Under the pieces are notes generated by a model. It was not told where the DNA came from. It was given only the letters and a program-made list of their open reading frames with translations, and ran no database searches. The translations under genes were made by a program, and so were the position numbers. DNA of 64,000 nt from Isoetes taiwanensis. Taxonomy: Eukaryota > Streptophyta > Lycopodiopsida > Isoetales > Isoetaceae. This document shows, in pieces, positions 52,700 to 63,592 of this stretch; positions within the stretch are counted from its first letter, which is position 1, and each line of letters starts with the position of its first letter. The stretch is from the NCBI GenBank assembly GCA_021234155.1, contig JAJEKV010000014.1, positions 12,813,836-12,877,835 of the forward strand, read 5' to 3'.

Positions 52700-54262
52700 A
52701 GTCATGGCCCCAGAACCACGGTCCGTGTGTGGACCCACACTTGGTTGGTGAGCTACCTCAGACCACACCAACCCATCACTGGGAAGGCCCAAACACACCA
52801 ACCACCCGGTTGACCCCACCTTGCGAGAGCCCTGCACGGGGAAGACCATGAAGCGGGGCCACCAAGGAAGAGGCCTCGAGGCGAGGGAGAGAGCGTCTTC
52901 CATGAAGAGGGAGGCCGAGCCAAGGCCCAGTCGGACCGGCAGGCGGGCCACATAGGCAATCCGCCCGGTCGAACCTTGGAGCCGCGATCCAGCGCAGGGT
53001 TGAGGCCATCAGCAGCACTTTGCGTGCCTCCCCACAAGAGGTGGAGAACATAACATCTCGATGTTGCGCGCAGCAGCTGGTGCCGTAAAAATGACTAATC
53101 ACGTAATTGGAGGATCGCGACGACAAAAGTGCAGATGATAGCATCCACTTGCTACAATTTGACAGACAAATAATACAAAGCAGAGCTTGCAGATATGAGG
53201 GGGCGCAGTAGACACGCGGTTGGCGTTTATGGAAGCCGGACGCAGACAGAACCGGTAGAGCGGTGAGACACTCGTGAACTGCTCCCCGGATCCAGGCCGA
53301 GGTTGAGGAGGCTAAGGCCACGGCCCGAGCACAGCCGCCTCCCTGCCGAGGTTGGGAGGCCGCCACCAGGAGAGACAAGGATTCCGTGCTGCTTTGGAAG
53401 CTAGCCAGGCAGTAACTGAGCTTCTTCCGGAAGGATTTGTGGGAGCTACAGGAGCTTCGGCGCCGTTGCCCAGCAAGGCAAGGGCCTCCATGCCGAGGCA
53501 CATGAGCAACTCCGCCATTGCACGCGGGAGATGGCAAGACATGACAGCGTCCCCCAAGAGGCCCGAGCTCGGACTCGGGAGAAGCGAAAACCGCGACAAA
53601 AGAATACACCAACCCCGAACCCACCAACCTCTGGGGCGTCAACACTGGAACACATCTGCCGGACACATCAGATCCGCCAGGGCGCCACCCCCCGGCGCCC
53701 GGCCACGGCCTATGCCTCACCCACCTCAACCAACACAGTGCGGCCCCGCCGAACCGAGAAGCGAGGCGGGAGCCGCAATGTGGTAGTCGCGAGGGCGGAG
53801 GAGTCGGAGAACATCTCACTTCCGGAGCTCGGACGGATCTTGGACCGGATGATGTTCCCGGCACACACGTGACCATTGGAAAGGCGAAGTCGTCATGGAA
53901 TTGGCCGCCACGATCGCCCGGGTGGTCATCTTCACGGTTGAGGCGTGCGAGGCGGGTGGCCATCCCGCGTGGGGGCGGAAGTTGAAGGGGCGGCTCTATC
54001 GTTGGCCAGGGACTTGACCCCAAACGGCAAGAGACCCGGCGTGAGGCTGGCCAAAGTCGAGGGACCCGCTGGAACATGGAGGGGCGGCGGGGCTGGTCCG
54101 GGGAAGGATGCGTGTGGTCAGGCAGCCAAAGCAGGGGATGCGGGCACTCCGGCCCCTCGAGTCCCCTCGGGGGGCCCCCGGCATAGGCATCCACATCTTC
54201 CGCTCCCCACAGGACCACCACTACCACCCGGACCTGAAGTGGCGATGCATGCCACTAAATAG
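52700..54262 (+). pseudogene. LINE-E ORF1 region, heavily degraded
   Basis: A GC-rich stretch between the 5' repeats and the endonuclease. Plus-strand frames at 53,352-53,872 are basic and Arg/Pro/Thr-rich. A frame ending at 54,262 includes LARDLTPNGKR, which can be compared loosely with WLDVDLTPTQLR of LINE-D ORF1. It ends in a TAG just before ORF2, as in LINE-C and LINE-D. Assignment is by position and this weak match. A longer minus-strand frame here is considered a shadow. Confidence 0.45.
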
Positions 54263-57200
54263 GGATTGTGCCTCTGCGTGGTATCACCGGAATTGCCGTG
54301 GCTTTCCATGGCGAAGGGGACGATCTCAATTCCGTCGCCATGGACATGGACCTTATCTTCCTCATGGAAACATGGGAACATCTTTGGTCCTGAGCTACGA
54401 TTTGCGGGGATACCGGCGCTACTCCGTCTTCAATGAGTGCAGGGAAAGCGAGGACGCGGAGGAATTGCGTGTTATTACCGGGCGGCCTTGGCCCAATGTC
54501 GGTCTCCACGTGTAAGGCAAGGTGACGCACAACGAGATATACGTAGATGCAGTGCGAAACGGCGATGGCGACCCTCTTTTGTGGCGGCTTGCTACTTCCC
54601 ACATCTTTGAGAGCAACTTTTACCGATTACGCACTTGGATGTGGACGGGCGGGGGAGCCCTATGTCGATCTATATGATGACATCTGGCCTGTCTGAACAA
54701 TTGGGCAAGGTCATGTTGCTTGGAGACTTCAATCGCGCCAGAGGGGCAGAGCGGATCCCAAAATTAGCACCTCTAGGCTGAGGATGTGTTGCAAATGGAT
54801 CCCCGCGAGAGATGGTTTGGCCAAAAGGGCATCGGATGATGACCGGTGACCGCGGTATGGCCGGCATTGCTTTATTCTTTGGACGATATCTTTGACACTG
54901 GTCATTTGCAATGGTCTTTTACGATGGCGAATCCTCGGGCGCTTCACTTGTAGGCGGGGAGAACCGTGGCGGCACGGTGTGGTGGATTACGTGCTAAGGG
55001 ACGAAGCAATGCCTACACTTGATCACTGCTTGATTAATGGGGACGGTGGTAGGGATGAGGAAGTAGACTCAGAACCATCGGCCCCTGTTCTTGCGGATAG
55101 ATTGGCAGGCCAACCAGAGCACCCATTGCCCCAACACCCCATGTACCACGGTTGTCACGGACTATGATCATGCGGCGGTCTATGCGAGGATGCTTGAGCA
55201 TGAGCTGCCGGGAGTCTTTGCAACTCCCCACACTTCAACAATGGGACGGCCCGGTGAACCGGCTCTTTTCGAGGGTAGGGGACGGATGCTTTGGGGAGAG
55301 AGCTCTCGGCGATCCCGGGGGCTGCAACCACCTTCCCAATCAATCACCGGTTCGATGGCCGAATGCCGGGGCTGAAGCGATGGCTCCGCCAAGTCTTTGG
55401 ACCCACCATTCGCCCGCCAGCCGTCCGTCAATACCGCTCCTTCCTCAAGACCAAGAAAGCCGGGTACCTTATGTGAGCAACTCGGCCAGATGTTTGGTCT
55501 TCTAGACCGCCACCCTAGGGCCTTACGGAGAAAGGTCTTGAGTAAGCACTGCCGACCCACACAAGAAATATTACCCGGAACAATGGGTGAGATACTTGCG
55601 GAATTTGTATGACCCAATGGGAAGCCATGCACCCGTACCTCATGAGGCACGTGCCTAGCTTACTTGGTCATTCTTGAAGGGGATGTCATAATGGGCACGC
55701 AAGCGCCTCACTAGCGGGAAGGCAGCAGATTTGGATGGTATGCGGTGAGCTTCTCAAGTGGGCGGGCCCCCAATGGTGCGGTTCTCCAAAGCACTCTTCA
55801 GCGGGGCATTGCAAGAAGGCTTCCCCGCCTTGGACTACCGGTAGAGTTGTGCCCATATACAAAGCGGGGGACCCCCACGGTTATTGACCAACTATCGTAC
55901 CATTATGGTGGGTTCGTCTTTGCCAAGTTGCTTAGGGATTCTTGGCTGCCGATTGACACTTTGGGCGAGAGGATGGAGAAGTGCGGGCTCAAGACCTTGG
56001 GGAGCTTCCGCCCGGCATTCTACTATTGACCATATCTTCACTCTGCGGACACTCATAGAGGATGGCCGGAATCAGCGCCCGAGAATACATCTTGTTGCTT
56101 TGTGGATTTCGCAAAGGCTTTTGACCACGATGCCTCGGGATAAGTTGTGGGACGATTGAGACGACTAGGGACCCGTCGACTTTGAGAATGCTATATCTGA
56201 GACTATCTGAGGCTTGCTCGGTCGTCTCACCTTGTCGGGAGCCCGTTGTTAGTAGCATTGGGGTGCGCCGGGGCTGCCCTCTATCCCGGCAGCTCTTCGG
56301 CTTGTACATTGACCAGCTAGAAGAATGGCTAGGCCGAGCACGGGGAGGCTTCGATTGATGCACCACATAATCCCGGCAACTCATATATGCTGATGATGTT
56401 GGCACGCTGCATATACCCCGGAGGACATGCAACGCCACCTTGATGCTTTGGACACTTTACGCAAATTTCGACATGAGAGTTAACTTGGCCAAGACAAGGG
56501 TCTTTGCTGGTCCCATCATCCGGCACCCACGTCTTCCCCATTCACTTACGAAAGGGGTAGTGGAGGTGGCTCGATCTTATAAGTATTTGGGCATTGAGTT
56601 TTCTACTACCACCTGCTTTGGGATGCATCCATCGGGTTCTGGTCACTGCAGTGGAAAGCCACGTATGCAATGCAATAAAAACAAGGATCACAAGGCGGTT
56701 TGTATGCATGGGGTCACCGGGCACACTTGTTGAGGGCCTTGGTTGAACGGTCCTCCTCTATGGGGCGAAGTGTGGGGGCGGTGATATCCCTCACCACTTG
56801 GAGCGATCTAGAAGCAGTCTGAGAAGGCTTTCTTGGCCGGGCCTTTGGGGAGTGAAATCCATGGTCCCATATCAGATCTTGCTCCAAGAGGCGGGCTTCC
56901 TTCCATTCTGAGGGCTCGGCTGGAGCGTCACATTATTTACTTCGAAGGTGGTGGCTATGGATGAAGCCCGGCTGCCCAACCTTGCTTTGGCGGTGGCGAT
57001 GGGCCCTTGGCGACTCAAAGCCTCTACGGAAAGACAAGCAAGCCCGGTGGTTTCGCTATGGAATGTGCGAGGCACCACGGATGTTTACCGTGCATTGCAT
57101 AAGGAAGGAACGCGCTGCCTTGAAGCGTGCTTGGATGCTTGCTTCATGGCCAAGCTTTGGGATCGCGAGGCCCTATCACATGTCAAGGTGGCAAATTATC

Positions 57201-57480
57201 GATGACAAGTTAATCCCATGCTCACGAGGGGCCCACACCACTACTGCGCACCCATCTACCCATGAAAAGCGGGGGTGATTGCTTCCATTACGCCGGGTGC
57301 ACACCACCTCGCATTGAGACGGGGAGATGGATTCGGGAGCCGCGTGAGGGCGAGTCTATCGGTCTTTGTCAACAGGAGCCCGTGAGGATGAAAGTCCGCC
57401 CTCGGGCTGTCCGTGATGCGAGCATATCGGGCTCGGTATGCTTTCGGTTAGTTGTGCCCCATCGGGGCCTTGCATGAGCT
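54263..57480 (+). pseudogene. LINE-E ORF2: endonuclease and reverse transcriptase remnants
   Basis: Fragments in shifting frames: endonuclease start with DMDLIFLMETWEHL (54,340-54,380), KVMLLGDFNRA (54,710-54,740), GVVDYVLRDEAMP (54,980-55,020) and DHCLING. RT pieces are RVVPIYKAGDP (55,845-55,875), FVDFAKAFD-like text at 56,098, RRGCPLSRQLFGLYIDQLEEW (56,265-56,325) and LIYADDV (56,380-56,400). The thumb motifs SYKYLGIEF and VPYQILLQEAGFLP follow. The zinc-motif region near 57,290 is unclear. More than ten indels break the frame. Confidence 0.75.
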
Positions 57481-57755
57481 CTCGAGCCGCGACCTCTGTA
57501 GGCTTGTTGGGATCATTACCTCAGGAGGTAATGGATATCACGGACTTCGGTTATGCCCCCTGTCCAGGCATTAACCTAATTTGTACTTGTGATTATGTAT
57601 ATAGCATGCGGTATGTCGGCATCCTTATTGCTACTAAGGTTTTCCCCGAAAACCCCTTGGTGGGGTTTTTAATCCTGGTAGTAATATGCCTGCTGCTCTC
57701 TCTCTTTGTACTTGGGTCCCATAGGCCAGTTGGTCTCCGTGGACGATAAAATCAT
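57481..57755 (+). other. LINE-E 3' UTR with stem-loop
   Basis: GGCATCCTTATTGCTACTAAGG (57,618-57,639) pairs imperfectly with CCTGGTAGTAATATGCC (57,674-57,690). The loop holds GGTTTTCCCCGAAAACC and AATCC. The same layout occurs at 39,499-39,581. The 31-bp terminal repeat follows. Confidence 0.6.
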
Positions 57756-57773
57756 ATTCTATTCTATTCTATT
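57756..57773 (+). repeat. LINE-E (ATTCT)n tail
   Basis: Three and a half ATTCT units ending at the CTTGT target duplication. Confidence 0.85.
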
Positions 57774-59372
57774 CTTGTTTGTGCATTTTGCAAAGTAGTA
57801 GGACATTACGAGGATAGATGTAGTGTAAAAGAGTATTTTGCTAGGCAAGAAAAGTCTAAATTCAATGAGCAAAATGCTTCTATCATGTTTGTGCAGGAGA
57901 TTGAAGAACAGGAGGAAATCATGGCTGTACATATGAGAGGTATGAATAATGCAAAGGAGAAAGAGCCAGCACAAACCAGTGAGGATGTTAATGCTGTAAG
58001 ACATAGAGAAGTCGAGCAAAACATGGTTGTACCTCCTCCCCCTGTTAAAAAATATTTGAAAAAAGATAGAGAAAGTGAGGACTTTGAGTATTTACTTAAG
58101 AACTCTAAAATTAATATTGACTTGTTGACTCTGCTCAAGATAGCTCCATCTTACAGGAAGAAGGTTCTGAATTTGACCAAGAAGATAAGTTTGCTTTAAC
58201 CAATCATATTGAGGAGCATATGCTTACTCAGGAAGATTATGACCCAGGAGCTTTTACTTGTGTTGCCAGAATGGGCAAAATGATCTTGACCAAGGTCCTA
58301 TTAGATGGAGGATCACCTCTTAATGTGATGCCCCATCACATTATGAGAATGTGTGGCCTTGAGATAGACAAGAAAGCTCCAATGGTCTTAAAATCCTTCT
58401 CAAACACCAAAATCAGTCCTATGGGGATAGTTAGCAATGTGCCAATTGATGTAGAAGGAATAGTTGTTGCTGCTAACTTTGTTGTTGTTGCTTTTGAAGG
58501 AATAGAGGAGAAATCAGATATTTATGATTTTCTTTTGGGAAGAAAATGGTTGTCTACAGTTGATGCCAGGCCTGTGTGGTCAAAAGGAGAATGCACTATT
58601 TCCAATAGTAAAAGAAGGGTGACACTCTACAACACGGTAGGTGAATTTGAAGCCTTAGACTTCATTGAGAAGACATTTTGCTGTCAAATCCCTGTGGAGA
58701 GTTTGAGCTGAATACAAATGATCTAATGTTGAGCTCAGAATTCTCTGTGCAAGTAACTCTGCCAAAACAAGAAAATTTTGCTTACTTATGGTTTGATGGT
58801 GGTGTCTCTAAAAGATTAAGTGTGGCTTCTTCTGATGCTATTCTTAAAGATTCTTCTGATAGATTGCTTCCAAAAGTAGGCAGAATTTTACCTAATGCAA
58901 CCTCAAATATGGCAGAATACAAGGCTCTAATAGCAGCCTTCAAGAAGCAAAGAATTTGAATATTAAAGAAATTGTTATTTTTGGAGACTCTCAGCTTGTT
59001 TGCAGGCAAATATTGGGGGAATACCAGGCAAAAAATGAAGACATGATCTTACTTAGGAACCAAGCTATGGGAGAATTGAGAAATTTCAAGACTTGGAGAC
59101 TATGTCACGTGCCAAGGGAGCAGAATTGTGAAGCTGATGTATTGTGCAGAAGTGTTCTGCTTGAGCATTTGGCTAATAGAGCAATTCAAGAAGAAGACCT
59201 GGAGAAAAAAGACCTGCAACAACTCTATCCCATTCTGGTAATCAATGCAAGTGAGGAGAAACGGGTAAAGGAAGTTAAACTAAACAAAAAAGGTCTAGAC
59301 AGAGTTTTTTATGTTGGTGATTTGTTCAAAGAAGAGGATGAGTCTTTTGTGACCAAGTTTTTTGATGAATGA
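57774..59372 (+). pseudogene. B3 gag end, protease and upstream RNase H
   Basis: CAFCKVVGHYEDRC (second knuckle), EIEEQEEIMAVHMRGMNNAK, a one-base loss at about 58,180, then protease VLLDGGSPLNVMP (58,298-58,336), SDIYDFLLGRKWL, a shift near 58,665, RNase H FAYLWFDGGVSKR, NMAEYKALI, a shift near 58,940, VIFGDSQLVCRQ and NCEADVL. The frame ends at the FFDE*KDIF stop shared with B1 (59,370-59,372). Confidence 0.8.
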
Positions 59373-61659
59373 AAAGATATCTTTGCCTGGGACTATGATG
59401 AATTGGTTGGTGTTGATAAAAGAATATGTGAGTTTGAAATAAAAATCAAAGAGGGTATGAAGCCAGTGGTTCAAAAGCTTAATTAGAAGAATTAATGCAT
59501 CTTTGCTTGGCCTGATTAAAGAGGAATTATACAAAATGAAAGATGTTGGTGTGATCTCAGAGATTGTAAATCTTGAATGGTTGTCTTGCATTGTGCTAGT
59601 TGAAAAGAAAAATAAAATCATAAGGATTTGCATTGACTATAGGGACTTGAATAAAGCAACCATTAAAGATTGCTACCCTTTGCCTTTTTTAGAAGAAGTT
59701 TTACATGCTGTTGCAGGCAAAGAAATATATTCTTTCTTAGATGGTTTCTCAGGTTTCAATCAAATAAGCATAAAGGAGGAAGATCAACCAAAGACCTCTT
59801 TCATTACACCATGGGGAACATTTGCAATGAGGAGGATGCCCTTTGGATTAATGAATGCGAGGGCCATGGATACCATTTTCAAGGATATGCCCCCAACTAC
59901 ATTTCGTGTCTTCTTGGATGATCTTTATTTAGGTACCTCTTTCAAAGTCCATTTTGATTCTTTAACAAAGTTATTTGCCTTATGCAGAAAAGGAGGTGTC
60001 AGTCTAAACCCAAAGAAATGTGTTTTTCTGTGCTCAAGAGGAGACTTGCTGTGGCATGAGGTGTAAACAAAAAGCATTCAAGTAGCAGAAGCTAAAATTG
60101 AGGCTTTGAAGAAGTATGCCCCTCCCAAAACACTCAAACAGGTAAAAAGTTTCATGGGAATGACTAGTTTTTTGAGAATGTATGTCCTCATTTCTCACAC
60201 ACTATAAATCCAATTTCAAACCTCACAAAGGTTGGAAAATTATCTAAAAATGAAAGCAAGCACGTTTTGGTTGATTGCAATGAAGAGTGTCAAGAATCCT
60301 TTGATAAAATCATCAATGCTATCTGCCATTCTATTCTGCTAAAGCCTCCAGACTTAGAAAAGCCTTTCAAAGCCTATATTAGTGTCACTAAAAGGGCAAT
60401 TGGTGTGGCATTGCTGCAAGAAGACCATGTTATTGCTTTTGCCAGCAAAATGTGGTCTGATACTGAGTTAAGATACCCCATGCTGGAGAAAAGTGCAGCT
60501 GCATTAATGTTTCTGATAGAGAGACAAGGTCATCTGCTACAAAATAACCAAACTCAAGTCTACATGAGGCAAAATCCCTTATCTCTCCTTTTTGCAAAAA
60601 AGCAGCCTAAAGCCAAGTTATGTAGATGGGCTTGCAAAGTTCAGGCTTTTAACATTACAGTCAAAGTTGTGAATCTAGTTGAAAATCCCAGCTCTTATTT
60701 GCTCTATGTTCTATTTGAGCATGAGGATCAAGAAGGTTTAAATGATGTTGATTGTGTTATTAATCTGATTGCTTTTCATGCAAAAAACTTGGACTGGCAA
60801 ATAGATATCAGGAATTATCTTGAAAACAATGAGTTGCCAAAAGACTTAAGTAGCAGTCAGAAAAGGAGATTCAAGGAGAAGTGCAAAAAGTTCAGATTGA
60901 TTGAAGAGGTATTGTGCAAGTTTGACAAAGAGGGAGTGTTGCTAAGGTGTGTGGATCCTGAAGAAGCAAAAATGGTCATTGAGGTTTGCCATGAAGGCAT
61001 TTGTGGTGGACACTTTGGTGCTGACACAATTGCAAAGAAGATCTTGAGGTCAGGATATTTTTGGCCCACTCTTTTCAAATATTGCTATAATGTTATAAAA
61101 TGTTGTCATAAATGCCAAATCTTTGGCAAAAGGGCATTACAACCAGCCCCTCTCACTGCCATAACTTGTCCAGAGCCATTCCTAACATGGGGACTTAATT
61201 TCATAGGTTCAATGGATCTCCCTTCTTCAGCTCAGCATCAGTTTATACTTCTAGCCACAGATTACTTTACCAAATGGGCTGAGGCAGTTCCTCTTAGATA
61301 AGCAAATGCATACATCACATCAAGATTTCTTCATGAAAACATATGTGCTCGATTTAGAATCCCTTTTAAAATTATCTCTGATAGGGGAAGTCAGTTCATG
61401 AGCCAACTATTGCCTTACTGCTAGCTACTTTAAAAGTGAAACACACCAAAAGCTCAGCATACTATCCTCAAGGTAAGGGTCAAGCTGAGTCAACCAACAA
61501 GGTATTAAAGTCAATTTTGAAGAAGACCATTAGCATTTCTAAAAAAGATTGGCATTCAAAGCTTCATGATGCATTATGGGCATACAAAACTACCATAAAA
61601 GCCTCCACCAAGCACACACCTTTTAGTCTGGTCTATGGCATAGAATCCATGGTGCCAAT
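59373..61659 (+). pseudogene. B3 reverse transcriptase, degenerate RNase H and integrase
   Basis: KDIFAWDYDELVGVDKR, a three-base AAT insertion creating a TAG at 59,482, IIRICIDYRDLNKATIKD, PWGTFAMRRMPFGLMNA (15-bp deletion after it), FRVFLDDLYLG, a stop at 60,064, and RNase H KAYISVTKRAIGVALLQ (again without DAS). The integrase is long and clean from about 60,700: CHEGICGGHF, CHKCQIFG, LNFIG (Asp to Asn at the first catalytic position), then stops and the CCAACTATTG deletion, and GQAESTNKVLK. Cut at 61,659 by B4. Confidence 0.8.
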
Positions 61660-61709
61660 TGTTGCCCCCAAAGGGCAACATGCTAATTGTGGTCTATGCA
61701 TTCAAACTA

Positions 61710-61931
61710 GGTCAAATTATCTTAAAAGACTAGGTCAAAGTTTGGAAGATTCTTGGTATTCAATATTGATGTGGAGGTCAAAAGATGTTCATTCTTCAGG
61801 TCAACAAAGTGCTCAAGGTTCAAATTCACATGAGGTACTTTATTTGAAGTCAAAATGCTTAGTCAAAAATATGCTCTAGAAGATTCTGGGTTATGAAGTT
61901 TGGAAGATATTTTTTGAAGATTGGAAGTCAA
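61710..61931 (+). promoter_or_regulatory. Cluster of seven W-box-type motifs in B4 LTR
   Basis: (A/G)GTCAA, the reverse complement of the WRKY site TTGAC(C/T), occurs at 61,710, 61,733, 61,776, 61,799, 61,848, 61,861 and 61,926, all in the same orientation. This is the U3 end of the LTR. Confidence 0.5.
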
Positions 61932-63592
61932 AAAGTTTGGAAGACCCCATGGTGCTTGATTTTATCCCTTAGCCATCCTCATCCAATCATTATTCATATT
62001 CTATTTCTATCCATTGAGATTTTCTAGCCACTTTTCCCACACCCATACCCCCTTTTGTTTACCCTTGCATAAATTTCTCTTTCTCTATTACATCCACATC
62101 TCCCCCATTGCCTCTATATCTTCTCACTTCTTATGACATTTGTTTTTTGCAAACTTCCCTAGCCAAAATCCTTTTACAATTCCTTACCATTATGCCATGC
62201 CACTTGTATACCTTATGGAATATTCTTGATCATTGTGCCTAAGGACTTGGCATATTCCCAAGAAAAATTAGGGTTGCCATTGCTAAAGTGATCCATCTCT
62301 TCAATTTTCTATAAGTGGCCTTTTAAAACCATGGTTTAGCTTTGCAAAATTAAAGAATCTGACATATTCCATGGATATGAGGGGAAATCTGAGAATCGTG
62401 TCGCGCTATTTCGAGAAAATCTGACCAAGAACCCTAAATTTTTGCTTCCACCTCGAATCTCGCCGGATTTGGCACCAGAGCCCTCGGAACCTACCTATTT
62501 TAACCTTCCCGCTCTTTAAGAACCGAATAAACCCATCAGTCAAGGCTAAGATTAAGCAAACATTTGAAAACTAAGATATAAACATGGGATTCGACAAAAG
62601 AATTTTCTTGAAGGCCCAGAAGCGTACAAGTCTTACTGTGATCATTGCTGAGCATGACAAGAAGGATTTTGGAAAACTCTGAGTACTCCCCGATCAAGTC
62701 CCAAGAGATTTGGTTGGAAATTACCTATTGAAATTATTTATTGACTGAAGTTGATTTTGAAATCTTGAAGTATTATTATCCAACATTATTATGATTGATT
62801 TACCTCCATATCAATGAAATTTGATGCCTACTTGAAGAAAATTATCTCTGTTATGATTCTTTACAATTTAAATGCGTTCAAAAAACTCTGAGAAAATTCC
62901 CATGTACTTTTGATTGCTTTTGGCCCCTTGCCATCAATCCTTGAGACATCACGGAGCCCATATGTTTTGAAAAATCCAAAAATTCCACTCACAACTTCGA
63001 GTTAGAAATTTTTGCATTCATTTTATTTGTTCTTGACTGTATATTTTGCCAAATCCGACCACAAAAATACTTTTGCCTATCAAATGGAAATCTGACCACT
63101 TGCATATATTCCTCATCATCATTACAGACATATTTGCTTTTGAAATTCTCAAAAACTCGTTTGGCAACTCAAAATCCCAATCTCGATCCTTTGTTTTCAG
63201 ATTTGACTTCTATTGACCAAATTTTGGTGCACTTTGAGCTCGAATAACTCACAAACTAATTTTTCGACTTGGTGGAGGCTTTACTATTGGTTACCTACAA
63301 CTTTTTGACCAAGTCTACGAGTGATTGACTCAAAAATCGATGCATATCAATACCACAAGCTGTTTTGGCAAAGGTGTCAATTTACGGAAATGGGAAAGGT
63401 ATAAAACTTCAAGTTTTGGAACTTGTCTTTGAAATTATCTTGCATAGGCTGATCACCTTAAGTGATCACGGAGGTTCTAACCCCAATTTGAGTGAAAACT
63501 CAAGTTGGTTCCTTATAGTTGACCCTTAAGCCGGGTTTTAGGGTCAACATTTTGAAGGTTCTACAGAGATTTCTACTGGATTTTTTGAACTC
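61932..63592 (+). other. B4 LTR remainder and leader
   Basis: No gene. PBS-like site at 62,470. About 1.1 kb of AT-rich leader follows. The final part, from GGAGGTTCTAA to TTGAACTCATGGCTCC, is homologous to 33,438-33,540. Confidence 0.5.

Larger units (their letters stand above)
51710..57773 (+). mobile_element. LINE-E: GC-rich non-LTR element in B3 gag
   Basis: Flanked by CTTGT on both sides (51,705-51,709 and 57,774-57,778). 5' region with four ~180-bp repeat units, a degraded ORF1, ORF2 with endonuclease and RT remnants, and an (ATTCT)n tail. A 31-bp sequence starting AGGCCAGTTGGTCTCCGTGG occurs perfectly at both the first bases (51,710-51,740) and just before the tail (57,723-57,753). 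RT lineage as LINE-B and LINE-D, but base composition is far more GC-rich than its surroundings. Confidence 0.8.
50768..61659 (+). mobile_element. B3: Ty3/gypsy family-B copy interrupted by LINE-E
   Basis: Begins inside gag (GAGAATCATGAAGCC) fused to LTR-like DNA, so LTR end, leader and gag start are deleted. LINE-E occupies 51,710-57,773 within the zinc-knuckle region. Coding resumes at 57,774 and runs to the integrase, where element B4 takes over at 61,660. It shares a nonsense mutation and a frameshift with B1. Confidence 0.8.

Noticed and set aside
52776-54227. Longest frame in the window: 483 codons on the minus strand antisense to LINE-E ORF1
   Set aside because: GC-rich DNA gives long chance frames. 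Composition (Pro/Arg/Ser/Cys/Trp-rich, irregular) shows no domain and the element's coding is on the other strand.
57385-57405. GAGGATGAAAGTCCG resembles RNase P RNA or the hammerhead 3' core
   Set aside because: No CTGATGA core or matching stems nearby. A 12-base match also occurs at 52,238, but no ribozyme fold can be supported.
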